The notes beneath the pieces were generated by a model. It did not search any database and was not told where the DNA came from. It was given only the letters and a program-made list of their open reading frames with translations. DNA of 64,000 bases from Escallonia rubra (Eukaryota; Streptophyta; Magnoliopsida; Escalloniales; Escalloniaceae): positions 52,262-116,261 of the forward strand of contig JAVXUO010003028.1 in NCBI GenBank assembly GCA_033065855.1. The letters are read 5' to 3'. Of the stretch, positions 46,576-58,799 are shown piece after piece (within the stretch, counting starts at the first letter, position 1; every line of letters begins with the position of its first letter). The position numbers and the translations under genes were made by a program.

Positions 46576-48166
46576 ATGAAGTCAGATATGGATAGGATAC
46601 GGGCTATTCGTGGCCGGGCTGGACGCCGAGCTGCTTCCTCCCCGGTTGGTCCCACCTCGTCATTGCCTACTGATGACGAGGCACAGAGTGATCGCGGACA
46701 GCCATCGGGGGCCCAGCCCCAGCCGTCACCGTCGCCCCAGCCCCATCCATCGCCGTCGCCCCAGCCCCAGCTCAAGCCGTCGCCCCAGCCCGACGCATAT
46801 TCATTCCACACGCGCGTGCATTCTCCATCTTCCGTGGGTTCTACCTCAGGTATAGTTGATAACGGTGTTTCGTACATTTTCGCTAGCCTTATATTTGAAC
46901 TGTATTAATGTCTGTGTTTTGTAGGATCTCGACGAGGCCGTGGTCCGACACGCGGGGTACGCATCGACCCCCAGCGTAAACAGAGAGTTACGCTCACGCA
47001 GGAGGGCCTGTAAGTACTAAAAATATCACCTCATGCCTTATGTTTAAAATTTTGGGGTGTTAATTTATATTTGAACTGTATTAATTAATTTAATTACTTC
47101 TTTGGCAGGATCCTGGAGAATATGGCGAGGACGAAGATCGGCGTTCTTGTGAAGGGCCGATTCTTCGAGCCACGCCTGTACTGGAAGGACTGGGATGCCG
47201 CTGCGAGGAAGGCCCTATGGGAGGAGTGGCTGGTACGGTGAAGTATTTTTTTCAGCGTTAGTAAATGTTAAATTACAGTTTGTTTTATGTTGTTAATTTG
47301 TGTTATTGAATGCCTTACAGGAGGGGTTCACGTTTGACACGCCTCAGCAGCAGGTACTGGGGCAGCAGGCTTTCTTTGCCTACATCGGCAAGAATTACCG
47401 CCGATGGCTCCACGATGCACGGGACCGGGCGAAGAAGGCGCTGCCCGCGGGTGCCCCGATGACGGACATGACGAGATATCCCCCACATTGGATATCTCAC
47501 CGTGTATGGGGGGAGATGATAGATCGGTGGGCTGCGGATCCAGGTTGGGACGCCAAGAGTAAGAGCGGGGCTGAGAACAGAAAGAACAGAGATCCGACGC
47601 ACACGGGGGGGTCGGTGCCACACGACATCGTCCGACACATGAACGCGGTCGAGCACCCGGATCTGGAGGAGGATGAGGTCATAGCTCTGACCTATACTCA
47701 GACGCACGTGCGGAAGAAGGACAAGGACGAGACGCACCGGGCGAGCGACTATATTTCAGATATTGCCCGGCGGATCGATGTGAGTCAATTTATTTAAGTT
47801 AATGTTTTTTCTTTCTATCCTCAATGTCTGTTTCGTTAATTAATGCCCTAACATATCGTTAAACCACTATTTTTGCAGGCCTCGTATGAACAGCTAAGGG
47901 GGTCCGAGCAGCAGTCCGGACAGCCATCAGCGTCCACTAGTACGGCTGCGAGTACTGGGGGGTTGAAGCGATGGCTGGATACGCCGGAGGTCGTGAATCG
48001 GCCGAAAGGCCGCATACGCGGCCTGCCTAGCACGACTGCTCGTGCCGTGATAGGAGCGTCCTCACCCCCTGCTGCCCCTCCACAGACACCGGCTCCTCGG
48101 CCTCAGTTGGACGACGAGGAGATCCAGCGCATTGCTACAGTGGTGTGCCGGATGATCAGGGAGTAG
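46576..48166 (+). CDS. Ptta/En/Spm-type CACTA accessory protein (TNPA/TNP1-like), 5 exons, intact
   Basis: Likely the partner protein that binds the subterminal repeats and works with TNP2, by analogy with En/Spm TNPA; this role is inferred. Exons: 46576-46849, 46925-47009, 47109-47232, 47321-47779 and 47879-48166. All GT-AG, all joined in frame, giving 409 aa; an ATG at 46549 would add nine residues. Exon 1 encodes a Pro/Gln/Ser-rich repeat (PSPSPQPHPSPSPQP). Exons 3-4 carry the Ptta/En/Spm (Transposase_24-like) region: GRFFEPRLYWKDWDAAARK, ISHRVWGEMIDRW and KNRDPTHTGGSVPHDIVRHM. The C-terminus is Pro-rich, ending DDEEIQRIATVVCRMIRE. Codon use is more GC-rich than the flanks. The downstream copy of the same gene (51320-52838) is broken. 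Confidence 0.85.
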
Positions 48167-48861
48167 GGCACTGCTGGACAGGCCGCCCCGGCCCCGGATC
48201 AGCAGGATCCAGATCCGGGACTCAGGAACCCCTTATGAGCCCCTTCACGTGCCCGTTCCTAGCTTCTCCCCCCCCGCCCCCCGCGCCCGGCTTGTACTCT
48301 TCTCCCTTCTCCTAACCGGCTATATCCGGTTCCCAGCTTGTACATATATGAGTTTTTTTTATAATAAATATTTTTTATAATTGATTATATATATATTTTT
48401 CTGTATTGATTATTGCGCGTTGTTGTTGAGAATTGAAAATTGTATTACAGGTCTGGGTAATTGAAAAAAAAAATTCAAAAAAAAATTTGACTTTTGGCGA
48501 TGGATTAATTCTGTCGCTAAAGTATTCCTACAACCAGTTATTTAGTGACAGAATATTCCGTCGCTAAATAAGTTTTCTAGCGACGGAATATTCCGTCGTG
48601 AAAATATCAAATCTGTCGCTAATTTGACAAAAAAGAAAATAAATTAAAATTCTAAAAAAATAATTTGCGACGGAATATCCGTCGCTAATGAAAAATAAAT
48701 CCGTCTGTAAAAATGACATATTTAGAGATGGATTTAAAAATTCTGTCGCTAAACTATTAGTGACGGGCTTTTATATGAGGGATATTTAGGGACGGTGAAT
48801 CCGTCGCTAATTCTTTTAGCGACGGATTTCCCGGTCGCTAAAACCATGTTTTCTTGTAGTG

Positions 48862-48864
48862 TCA
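48862..48864. other. Right target-site duplication of CACTA element 3
   Basis: TCA immediately after CTTGTAGTG; identical to 38674-38676. Confidence 0.9.
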
Positions 48865-50090
48865 TATTATCAAGGCCCACATCCCACGGCCTTATGCGAC
48901 ATGGAAGGCGTGGATGGAAGAAGACAAGGAACTTGTCTGTGGGAAGTTCTTGGTGAGGATTGTCTATTTCTAATTGCTTTATTTGGTTTTAGAAGTACAT
49001 TATTGCTGAATTTTTCTTGTTAATCGTGTTTGAAATTGTGTTGAATTTTGTTCATGACTATTTCAAATTTGAGTCCGACGGAGACCAAGAACTTGGATGC
49101 AGGCCTGGGAGTGGCATTGTTCTGAAAACTACAAGAAATGGATGCTCAATGCAAGGAGGCAAGCGCTAGCTCGAGCGGGTGCGACATAGATCTCTATTGA
49201 CAGGGACCACAACCCCGAGTACTTCTCAAAATCCATGTGGGGGTTGCTGGTGGGCCATTTGTGTACAACATATTGGGCGAAGCTGAGAGCGAGGCAAGGA
49301 TATGGCTCATAGCGAGAAGAAGATAAAGCATAGTGCTGGATCTTGTCCATATGTTGTGCACCAGATGAAGTTGAGAGAAGACGACCTTGCAAAAAGGCCC
49401 CCTACGATGCTCCAAAGCTTTGAGCACGCACACAAAAATAAATACGGGAAGTGGGTTTCTGAGAGCGCGGGGCAGTTCGGTGAGCACATAACTTTTGTAT
49501 TACTTTTGCATTCTTATTGTATCCTTATTGGTTACGGCTAGTTGCATTCTTCTAACATTTCTGTTGTATTCTTATACAAAGTTCATATAGAGAAAAGGTT
49601 TAGGCCAACTCCCAGGCATACGGTAGCCAATCAGTGGACAAGGTCTCTTTGTGGTCAGAAGCTATAGGGGGTCTTAAGAAGGACAATATGCTCGGTCTCC
49701 ATTGTCAATCCACACGTTCGTTGCTACGCAGAACTCAATCATCAGGCACGACCAGTTGTAGCAATCCTCAAGTTGAAGTGACGTATAACGAGCGCTTGGA
49801 CAAACTTCTTGAAGAAAAAATTACGAAGATGATCCAAGACGGTTTTACTATGCCCGGACCCAGACTTCAGGTACTACCAATTTTCTCAAGTAATTATGTT
49901 TTTTGGTCATTATATATGTGATCTTGATTTGTATATATTATGTTGAATCATTTGTATGCCTTCCCACATAGCGATATTGTGCCTAGTGCCGGTGATTCTC
50001 AGGGCGGTGAGGACATTGTTGGATCGAGCGTGCCTTCATTGTGGAATGAAGAACATGATGACGGGGTTGGTCGGTCTGCTGGCTGGTAAT
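48865..50090 (+). pseudogene. Second gene of the outer CACTA element, 3' part
   Basis: The exon cut at 38676 resumes here with IIKAHIPRPYATWKAWMEED and ends before GTGAGGATT at 48953. A following exon-like stretch (49104-49480) reads EWHCSENYKKWMLNARRQ, then KKIKHSAGSCPYVVHQMKL and HAHKNKYGKWVSESAGQF. This fits the conserved part of Ptta/En/Spm proteins (W...N..NR...H..GS). Further pieces are 49634-49870 (LDKLLEEKITKMIQDGF) and a short last exon near 49971-50087. Stops near 49190 and 49310 show decay. When read without element 3 and one TCA copy, the frame is continuous across the insertion point. Confidence 0.75.
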
Positions 50091-50630
50091 ACTGATTGGG
50101 GTATTATGTATTGGTTGTAGTACTTGTGTAGCTTTGAGTCATATACTTGACTCGTTTTTCAAATTTTGGTTCATTTCATATACTTGATTTTAATGCATAT
50201 GTTTATAGTTTGATGATACTTTGTGATTGACGTATTCAAATGAATACGACACTTGTGTCTTATTTTGTAGAGTAGATAGGTTTTGGACAAATTATTTGAA
50301 TGAATGGGGGACAGGGGGTTCAATTGGTTTTTGAATGAATGTGTTGAAAGCTTTTAACGCATTCATTCAAAACCGATTCAACCGAAGTTGAATCAGTTTT
50401 TTGACCGATTGTTGAATTGGTTTTGGATAGGTTGAATCGATTTTGGGACATGTTGTTGAATTGGTATTGGATTGGTTGAATTTGTTTTCGACAGGATTTT
50501 GGACCTAATCTTTTTTCTATAGCAAAACCCAAGTTTAGCAATCGCACATCGCGGTCGCTAAACAGAACAAAAGCGGTAGCTAAATTAATATTTAAAATAA
50601 AAAATTAACGACCGCGCCTAGTGGTCACTA
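50091..50630. other. 3' part of the outer CACTA element
   Basis: AT-rich sequence with a run of TTGAATTGGTTTTGGA-like short repeats (50320-50500) and GCGGTCGCTAAA subterminal motifs near 50550-50625. It is cut at 50630 by CACTA element 4. Confidence 0.65.
50628..50630. other. Target-site duplication of CACTA element 4
   Basis: CTA is repeated at 60875-60877. Without the insert the flanks rejoin as GTGGTCACTAAAAG, a subterminal repeat of the outer element. Confidence 0.9.
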
Positions 50631-51319
50631 CACTACAAGAAATAAGGCTTTTAGCGACGAGAAAATCCGTCACTAAAAGCCTTAAATCTGTCGTGAAAAG
50701 TCCCTCGTTTAAAACCCCGTTATTAAAAGTTTTGCGACGGAATTTTAAAATCCGTCGTCTAATAATGAACTTTTTGCAATGGATTTACTTATAAATTAGT
50801 GACGGAGTTTCCGTCGCTAATTCTGTTTAAAGTATTTTAATTTATTTTCTTCTTTGTGAAATTAGTGATGGAATATAATATTTAGCGACGGAACATTCCG
50901 TCTCTAAATAAGATTTTTAATGACGGAATATTCCGTCGCTAAAAATCTTAGATTTAAGGACACTTTTAGTGACAGAATTAATCCGTCGCTAAAAGTCATT
51001 TTTTTACAATATTTTTTTATTTTTCTAATGCCTAATCTTGTAATAAAAAATTCAATCCTAAACAACAACTCATAATCCCCAAGACACAAACAACTATATA
51101 TAATCAACGTTAAAAATGTTTATTATAAACAAAACTCGTAATGTACAAGCCCAGAACTGGATACAGCTGGTTAGGGGAGGGGAGAAGATCGAGTACAAGC
51201 CGAGCGGGGGGGACAACCTGGGACCGGGCATGAGAAGGGGCTCATCAGGGGTTGTCGAGTCCTGGATCTGGATCCTGCTGATCTGGGTCCGGCTCAGCAT
51301 GTCCAGCAGGGGTGCCCTG

Positions 51320-52838
51320 CTAATCCTGCTCCCTGCTCATCTTCAACACCACTATAGCAATGCGCTGGATCTCATATTTGTCCAATGGACGCCGAGGAGC
51401 CGGTGTCTGTGGAGGGGCAGCCGGGGATGGGGACGCTCCTATCACGGCATGAGCAGTCGTGCTAAGTAGGTCGCGTATGCGGCCTTTCGGCCGATTGACG
51501 ACCTCCGACGTATCCAGCCATCACTTCAACGCCCTAGTACTCGAACCCGTACTAGTGGACATTGATGGCTGTCCGGACTGCTGCTCGGACCCCTTAAACT
51601 GTTCATACGAGGCCTGCAAAAACAGTGATTTAAAGATATGTTAGGGCATTAATTAACGCAATAGACATTGAGGATAAAAAGGCAAAAAATTAACAACTTA
51701 AACAAATTGACTTAAATCGATCTGCCGAGCAATATCCAAAACATAGTCGTAGGCCTGGTGCGCCTCGTCCTTGTCCTACTTCCGCACGTGCGTCTGATTA
51801 TACGTCAGAGCTATGACCTCATCCTCCTCCAGATCTGGGTTCTGGACCGCATTCATGTGTCAGAGGATGTCGTGTGCCACCGACCCCCCCATGTGCATCG
51901 GATCTCTGTTCTGTCTGTTCTCAGCTCTGCTCTTACTCTTGGCATCCCAGCCTGGAGCCACAGCCCACCGATCTGTCATCTCCCCCCATACAGTCAGAGA
52001 TATTTAATGTGGGGGATATGTCTTCATCTCCGTCTCGGGGCACCATCGGGCAGCATCTTTTTCGCCTGGTCCTGTGCGTCGTGGAGCCATCGGCGGTAAT
52101 TGTTGCCAATGTAAGCAAAGAAGGCATGTCGCCCCAGTGCCTATTGATCAGGCGAGTCAAACGCGAACCCATCCTGCAAGGCATTCAATAACAAAAATTA
52201 ATTTAGTAAACAAATTCTAATTAAACAAATACTATCGTAGAAAAAAATACTTCAACATAACAGCCACTCCTCCCATAGGGACTCCCTCGCAGTGGCATCC
52301 CGGTCCTTCCAGTACAGGCGTGGCTCGAAGAATCGGCCCTTCACAAGAACACCGATCTTCGTCCTCGCCTGATTCTTCAGGATCCTGCCAAAGAAGTAAA
52401 TAAATAAATTAATACAGTTCAAATATAAATTAACACCCCAAAATTTTAAATATAAGGCATGATGTGATTTTTTTTACTTACTGGCCCTCCTGGGTGAGCG
52501 TAACTCTCTGTTTACGCTGGGGGTCGATGCGTACCCCGCGTGTCGGGCCACGGCCTCGTCGAGATCCTACAAAACACAGACATTAATACAATTCAAATAT
52601 ACTTTAAATATAAGGCTAGCGAAAATGTACTAAACACCGTTATCAACTACACCAGAGGTAGAACCCACGGAAGAAGGAGAATCAACGCGCATGTGGGATG
52701 AATCAGCATCTGCTGTACGCGAGCACTCTGTGCCTCATTATCAGTGGGCAATGATGAGGTGGGACCCACCGGGGAGGAAGCATCTCGGCGTCCAGCCCGA
52801 CCATGAATAGCCCGTATCCTATCCATATCTGACTTCAT
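51320..52838 (-). pseudogene. Broken Ptta/En/Spm-type gene of CACTA element 4
   Basis: Same exon order as the gene at 46576-48166. It starts MKSDMDRIRAIHGRAGRR at 52838, and the Pro/Gln repeat of exon 1 is shortened and out of frame. Exon 2 (about 52567-52483), exon 3 (52386-52263) and exon 4 (about 52174-51715) are recognisable by RKQRVTLTQ, GRFFEPRLYWKD and GGSVAHDIL-like sequence. There are frame breaks and the exon 3 donor is changed. It cannot encode the full protein. Confidence 0.85.
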
Positions 52839-52995
52839 ATAGATAAATTGTAAAGACATTAACACATTAAAAACAATAATTTGGCAGAAATCATCATCGG
52901 CACTATATATATGAACGGAGGTGCAAAAACACATCAATATGAACCAAGTTCTAAAATGTTACTACATTTTTTCCGTGATGTTACAACATTACAAG

Positions 52996-55900
52996 TCAAT
53001 CATTTTCAGTTGGGAATAATCAACATCTTCATCACTAGACTCTTCGTCCTCTTCTGTGTAGCCCTTGTCGCCCTTTTCATCTTATAATTCATCCTCTTCA
53101 TCAGTAGACTCAGTGACGTCATCTCTAACACTTTCCACATGAAGTGTTGTTGGAAGAGGAAGATCGTCCTCCTCGTTGTTGACCTCAACAGGGAACAAGA
53201 CAGGTGGTTGGTCGGCTTGAAAGGAGTCTAGCTCACTGTCATATGTCACGGGCAATTTCTTGGACTTGATAGTTGTATACCAATGAGATTTGGGATTGGC
53301 GACGTCCTCCGCGTAAAAGACTTGTACAGCTTGACTAGCAAACACAAAGGGCTCGTCTGATGCAAGTCTTGACTTGACATTGACATCTACAATCCCTTGA
53401 GAGCTAACACGGATTCCTCTACTGCATGTGACATCGAACCACGTACACTTGAACATTACCAGGCGGTTTTGGGAACCCAGATATGTTAGCTCAACAATCT
53501 CATCTAGCTCTCCGTAAAAGTCCATGCAATTCTCGGCATAACAGTCGCCGTTGACCAAGACTCCACTGTTTTGGGTTTGTTTTGTTCGGTCATCATCTTT
53601 TACGTTAAACCTAAACCCGTTGATGATATAGCCTCTATGACAAGATGCTTGTTTGTTAGGGCCTTGAGCTAGTAATTTCAAGCAGGAGGCCACTGGTTTA
53701 TCCATTGACTGAACCTATTGTAGATGACGGTAAAAATTAAGGATAAATCAGTATACTAATTGGCCACAGAACTGTATATAACACATAATATAATTTCGTT
53801 AAAGACTTACACGCCTTCTGAACCACTATACAAATTGTGATTTTCGATGAGATTCAAGTCCAGCAGGATCAGTGATTAAAGATTTTGCATCGAACTCACT
53901 GCAAACCAATATAGTTGACTCGCTTATCACACATTTTCAATTATGTACAGCAATGTAAGTGAATTAAGACATTAACTTACTCAACGAATGCCGAAACTTC
54001 ATCGCAATTTAGAAGGGCATATATTGTTGCAGCACTGTACTCTTCATCCGTTAGCCATCGAGTATACGTTCGGCCGAACGGACTACCTGACTGCTTGAAT
54101 GTTGACAATTGCCCTTCCAAATTTGTGCTTGATCCGGGGTCATTTCGGCCTAGTTGATTTAAACTTGTATCAATATCAGGCCAAAAATATTGACTACAAA
54201 AGTTTACAAGCTCTTCCATTACGTAAGCCTCCGTAATTGAGCCCTCAACCCGAGCCTTATTGCGGACTTTTTTCTTTAAATGGAACATGAACCTAGAAGT
54301 TTAGCGAATCGAGTTAGGTGGAATATCAATGATAACAGATGTCGCATTAAGTGTAAACGAACAACTGTAACAATTTAAAGATTACCTCTCGAAGGGATAT
54401 ATCCACTGATGTTGCACGGGTCCACCTATCTTAACTTCATATGCCAAGTGAACAAGCAGATGCTCCATTGAATCAAAGAACCAAGGTGGGAAGATTTTCT
54501 CCACCTTGCAATTCGTCACCACAGTGTTCTTCTCAAGCACTTCTATGTTATTCACCCGGATGGTAGAAGAACATATATCTTGAAAGAAATGAGATAATTC
54601 AGTCAAAGTCTCACAAAATACCCATGGGAACAGTCCCTGGAAGGCAATAAGAATGAATCTTTCCATGAATACGTGGCAGTCATGACTCTTCATCCCTTGG
54701 AACTTGCATTTCGATACACTGCAACAACGAGATATGTTGGACACAAACCCATCCGGAAGCTTCAAATTCTTAACGCACTGACAGGCTTTCTCAACTTGTT
54801 TCTTGTCTAGACAGTAAGGTGCTTTCTAAAGTATCGTCCTCCCGCTGACTGTCTGAGGATGCAATTCACGGCGTACACCCAACTGTTATATCTCTTCTCG
54901 CTTTAAGCTGATTTTTTTTATTTCCCCTTGACATTTATCACTGGGTTGAACACATTATAAAAAAAACATTCTTCTCAATATGCATCATATCCATGTTGTT
55001 TTTTATAACGAGCGTCCTCCAGTAGGCTAACTCCTAGAAGATACAAAATTTTCTCCGGTTGTGCTCTCTCCCGTACCCTGGAATCTTCTGATCTAGCACA
55101 CACTTGCCGTGTGGCATGTCAGTATCAAGTGCCTCCAGGTGTGAGAGCACTTCTTCACCAGATGGGTAGTCCAGTGTGACAAGCTCACGCTCGATTGTCC
55201 CGTCAAATTTATCCTTCTTCCTACGAAACTGATGGCCCGGTGGCAAAAGCTTACGATGACATCCAAACCATTAGGGCTTTCCACTGTTCTTCAACGTATG
55301 ACCAGGGTTCACGCCCATACAAGCAGGGCATGCTAGATTCCCATTTGTGCAACAGCCACACATCATTCCCAATGCGAGGAAATTATGTATCGTCCACATC
55401 AAAGCAGTCCTCATCTAAAAATTTTGCTTAAGGGATGCATCATATGTTTCGACTACATGATTCCATAACTGTTTTAACTCATCAATGAACGGCCTTAATA
55501 CACATCTATGTCCTTGCCGGGACTCTTTGGCCCCGGAATAAGCAACGACAAGAACATGTACAGCTTCTTCATGCACATGCCTGGTGGAAGGTTGTACGGA
55601 ACAATAATAACAGACCAACAGGAGTAAGGCATGGTAGACTGACCGAAAGGGTCGAACCCATTAGTTGCGAGACCAAGTCTAACATTTTGAACCTCTTAGG
55701 CAAAGACTGGATGCCTGCGGTCAATCCCCTTCCACGCCTCTCCATCAGCTGGGTGTGTCAGCACATTGGCATCGTTGCTACGAGTCTCACGATAAGCCCT
55801 CATATGTTCAGCCATATTGGAGGAGTAGTACATTCTCTGAAGCTGTGGTGTGACCGAAAAATATTGTAATATCTTCCATGCAATGCTTTTCTTCTTTGTT

Positions 55901-56599
55901 TTGCCCGATTTGTACCTCGTATGATCACATACTGGACACCGTGACAACTCTTTATTCTCTTTCCAGAACAATACACAATCGTTATTGCACGTATTTATCC
56001 GCTCATAGCTTAACCCAAGTTTCCTCATCATCTTCTTCGCATCATAGTACGACGGAGGTAGCCGTTCACTTTCGAGCAGAATTTCTTTGATGAAGGTAAC
56101 AAACTCCTTAAAAGCTTTCTCACTCAGCCCGTGGTCTGATATCAATTGTAATAACCTACTAACTGCAGACAACCGTGTGTGTTTCGGAGCTCCATCCCAT
56201 AACAGCTCTCAATAACTCATAAAACTGATGAGCCCTCTTGTTCGGCGGTTCGGGACTGTCGTCAACATTAGCATACCCAGCATCCATAATCATATCTCAG
56301 TAATCGTACTGTGCCTCCTCCCTAACTTCAGTTTGACTAGCTAGCTTGGACGACAATACTATCGTTTCCCCTTGCTGCATCCACCTTGTGTATCCACCCA
56401 TAAAACCGTACTGATGAAGATGCCATTTTACTTCAATTCTTTTTCTCCAATGCAACAACTCACATCTATCGCACGGACACCTTATCTTTTCAAGGTCAAA
56501 ATGTGCAGGATGCACGTAAGTGAAGTCAAGAAATTCGTCAACGCGACACTTAAAATCTTCAGCATTCTTCCTTTTCATCCAACTTCGACCGACCAACAT
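52996..56599 (-). pseudogene. Broken TNP2 transposase of CACTA element 4
   Basis: It starts MLVGRSWMKRKNAEDFKCRV at 56599, parallel to the intact copy. Exon 1 is divided by stops or shifts into blocks 56599-56297, 56172-55696, 55618-55415, 55246-55034 and 54765-54382. Exon 2 (54288-53977) and most of exon 4 (53705-53082) remain open, with DFYGELDEIVEL present. The acidic tail is shortened and shifted. Overall similarity to the intact gene is high, so decay is moderate. It could only be a source of truncated protein or antisense RNA. Confidence 0.9.
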
Positions 56600-56709
56600 G
56601 ACGACTGAATTATCACACTGTATACCACCTTCAATTATGTAAATATGAATGCATGAATGTTACAACATGTTTATAAATTTTCCCTCCATTCTCTAATAGG
56701 TAGTGGTCC

Positions 56710-56995
56710 TATCCCATTCAGAAAAGCACATGTTTATAAAACAGTGAATAACTCATGCTTAGTCCTATGTCTGCGGAAAATTTGACAGTACATCCCCGCA
56801 TTTCTCCAAGTACACGACATCGATTAGGTGTTCTAACATTCATCTAACCTTGCCTTGGATGGTTTGACGGATGTTAGAACACCATATCTGTATGCACCCG
56901 GAGAAACACACGAGAACGTCTACCAAATATCCACGACATAGAACACAAAGCATGACTCAAAACACTATTTTATAAACAATTAGCTTTTTCAAATT
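56710..56995. promoter_or_regulatory. Conserved inverted repeat upstream of the TNP2 pseudogene
   Basis: GGTGTTCTAACATTCATCTA pairs with TTGACGGATGTTAGAACACC around TTGCCTTGGA (56829-56885). Outer arms contain GTTTATAAAACAGTG and CACTATTTTATAAACAA. It has the same position relative to the TNP2 start as in element 3. Confidence 0.75.
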
Positions 56996-57289
56996 GTCCA
57001 AACTGGACATCCAAAGGCTCATTACAAAGCATTACTTTGTAATGAGTACCTTTGAACGGGAACTAAGGGTTTTTATGCATGCATGCGTTCAGAAATTGAA
57101 TACATATGCAAGAATCTTTCCGAAATATAAAAATTGTAGAAAGATCGTTGCATATGTTACCAATTCCACTTTAAATAGAACTCGTTGGTAATGAGTTGAA
57201 CCATCTCGTTGCCAATGGACTTCGCAAAACAACAACGAATATAAAGAATGCAAGGTTTATAAACAACAAGTAATGGAACCATCTCTGAG

Positions 57290-58350
57290 CAATATGGAGT
57301 AATTATGGGATGACCAAGGGCTAATTAGGGCTAACTGAGTTATTAGGGTTAATTATGATTGTCAGGGTTTAGGTTTAGCGTTATGGGTTTAATTGATCTA
57401 ATTAGGATTTATTAGGATATGTTAGGGCCAATTAATGTTAATGAGGAGTACATTGGGCTAATTATATCTAATTAGGGTTTAATTGTGCCAAGTAGTGTTG
57501 ATTAGTCCTAATTATGGCTAATTAGGCTTAATTGGGTTATGTAGGGCTAATTATTGTTAATGAGGAGTTGTTTCAGATAATTATAGCTAATTAGGGTTGG
57601 CTAGGAGTAATTAGGGTTATTTAGAGCTAATTAGGGTTTAATTGTGCCGAGTAGTCCTAATTAGGGCGAATTAGGCTTAATTAGATTATGTTAGGCTTAA
57701 TTAGGACTAATTAGGCTAAGTATAATCAATATGTGCGTAATTGAGTTCATTTGTTGCTAATCAGAGTTTAGTTAGGTTTGAGGGTTTAGAGTTTAATGTT
57801 TATTTAATCTAATCACGGGTTGCTAAGATATGAGCAATTAGGGCTAATTAGGGTTTAATTTGGGCTGATTAGTATTAATTAAGGCTAATTTTGGGTAATT
57901 ACAGTAAATTTGATTTTCATTGGGTTCTTAGGATTAATTAAAACTAATTAGGCTCATTAGAGCTAATTAGGGTTAATTGGGTTAAAATATGGTTAATCAA
58001 GACTAATTAGGCCAATTATAGCCATTGCTGGAGCCACGATGAGATTCCAAGGGGTGCATGCTAAAAATGTCGCATTAACCTAATTAACCTAAATTCAATG
58101 TACAGTCAACAATCGCAATTCCGACACCTTATATAGAGTGTCGATATGGTGTCCGATACGTGTCCGACACCTCTGGACACGTGTCCGACACCTACTAAAA
58201 CGTGTCCAAGTCTTCCAGACACGTGTCCGACACCTACGAATACGTGTCCGATACCAACCGACACGCACCTTTGGACACATCAGCATACGTTGATTTATTT
58301 TTTAAATGTTGGACACCGTCGATCAGACGTGGTGTAGGTGTCCGTGCTAA
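57290..58350. repeat. CTAATTAGGG and GTGTCCGACAC repeats of CACTA element 4
   Basis: Reverse-oriented counterpart of 40610-41990. The AT array (57290-58030) is shorter and lacks the clean alternating spacing. The GTGTCCGACACCT units at 58130-58340 number about eight. Confidence 0.8.
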
Positions 58351-58557
58351 CTAACATATATCTCAATCCAATTGGGTCTCATCCTCCGCCAACAATCTCA
58401 ATTCTCAAATGCTCAATGCAATAATAATTAATAAAAATCACACATTCAATTTAGTTAGGTCCCATCCTCCGTCAACAATCTCAATATCTCAAATGCTCAA
58501 TGCACGATTAATAGTCTTTAATCATCAATTAACAACCTAAAATCATCAATTATTGAA

Positions 58558-58760
58558 AGACTTTTAGCGACGGAATAAACCCGTCGCTAAAAGACCATCG
58601 GTCAAAGACATTTTATTAGACATATGTTTTTTAGCGACGGTATTATTTTGTCGCTTAAAAAATATTTAAAAACCCTTAGAATTTACAAATTCCCTAAAAA
58701 TATTTAACGACAGGAACCCCGTCGTTAAAAATCCGCAGACAAAAGGTTTTTACCGATGTA
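58558..58760. repeat. Inner block of CACTA subterminal motifs
   Basis: TTTTAGCGACGGAATAAACC, CCGTCGCTAAAAG and similar units lie 2.1 kb inside the 5' end of element 4, although no CACTA terminus is present here. The arrangement suggests that a related element end was incorporated or duplicated. Confidence 0.75.
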
Positions 58761-58799
58761 TTATTCAGTTAACAAAATTATATAAAGAATGAAAATTAA

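Larger units (their letters stand above)
38677..48861 (+). mobile_element. CACTA element 3, complete two-gene element (10.19 kb)
   Basis: Termini are CACTACAAGAAAAGAC and CATGTTTTCTTGTAGTG with identical 3-bp duplications TCA. Subterminal arrays of TTTAGCGACGGA/CCGTCGCTAAA lie at 38695-38990 and 48490-48855, about 16 units in the right array. In order it holds a GC-rich minisatellite (39115-39290), a telomere-like array (39650-40010), AT-rich repeats, GTGTCGGACAC repeats (40610-40790), a CTAATTAG higher-order array (40860-41990), a large inverted repeat (42312-42594), a TNP2 gene (42735-46393) and a Ptta/En/Spm-type gene (46576-48166). Both genes have intact frames and splice sites, so it could be autonomous. 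Confidence 0.93.

Noticed and set aside
47315-48033. Several antisense ORFs across exons 4-5 of the partner gene
   Set aside because: GC-rich coding sequence opens other frames; the forward exons have matching splice sites and family motifs.
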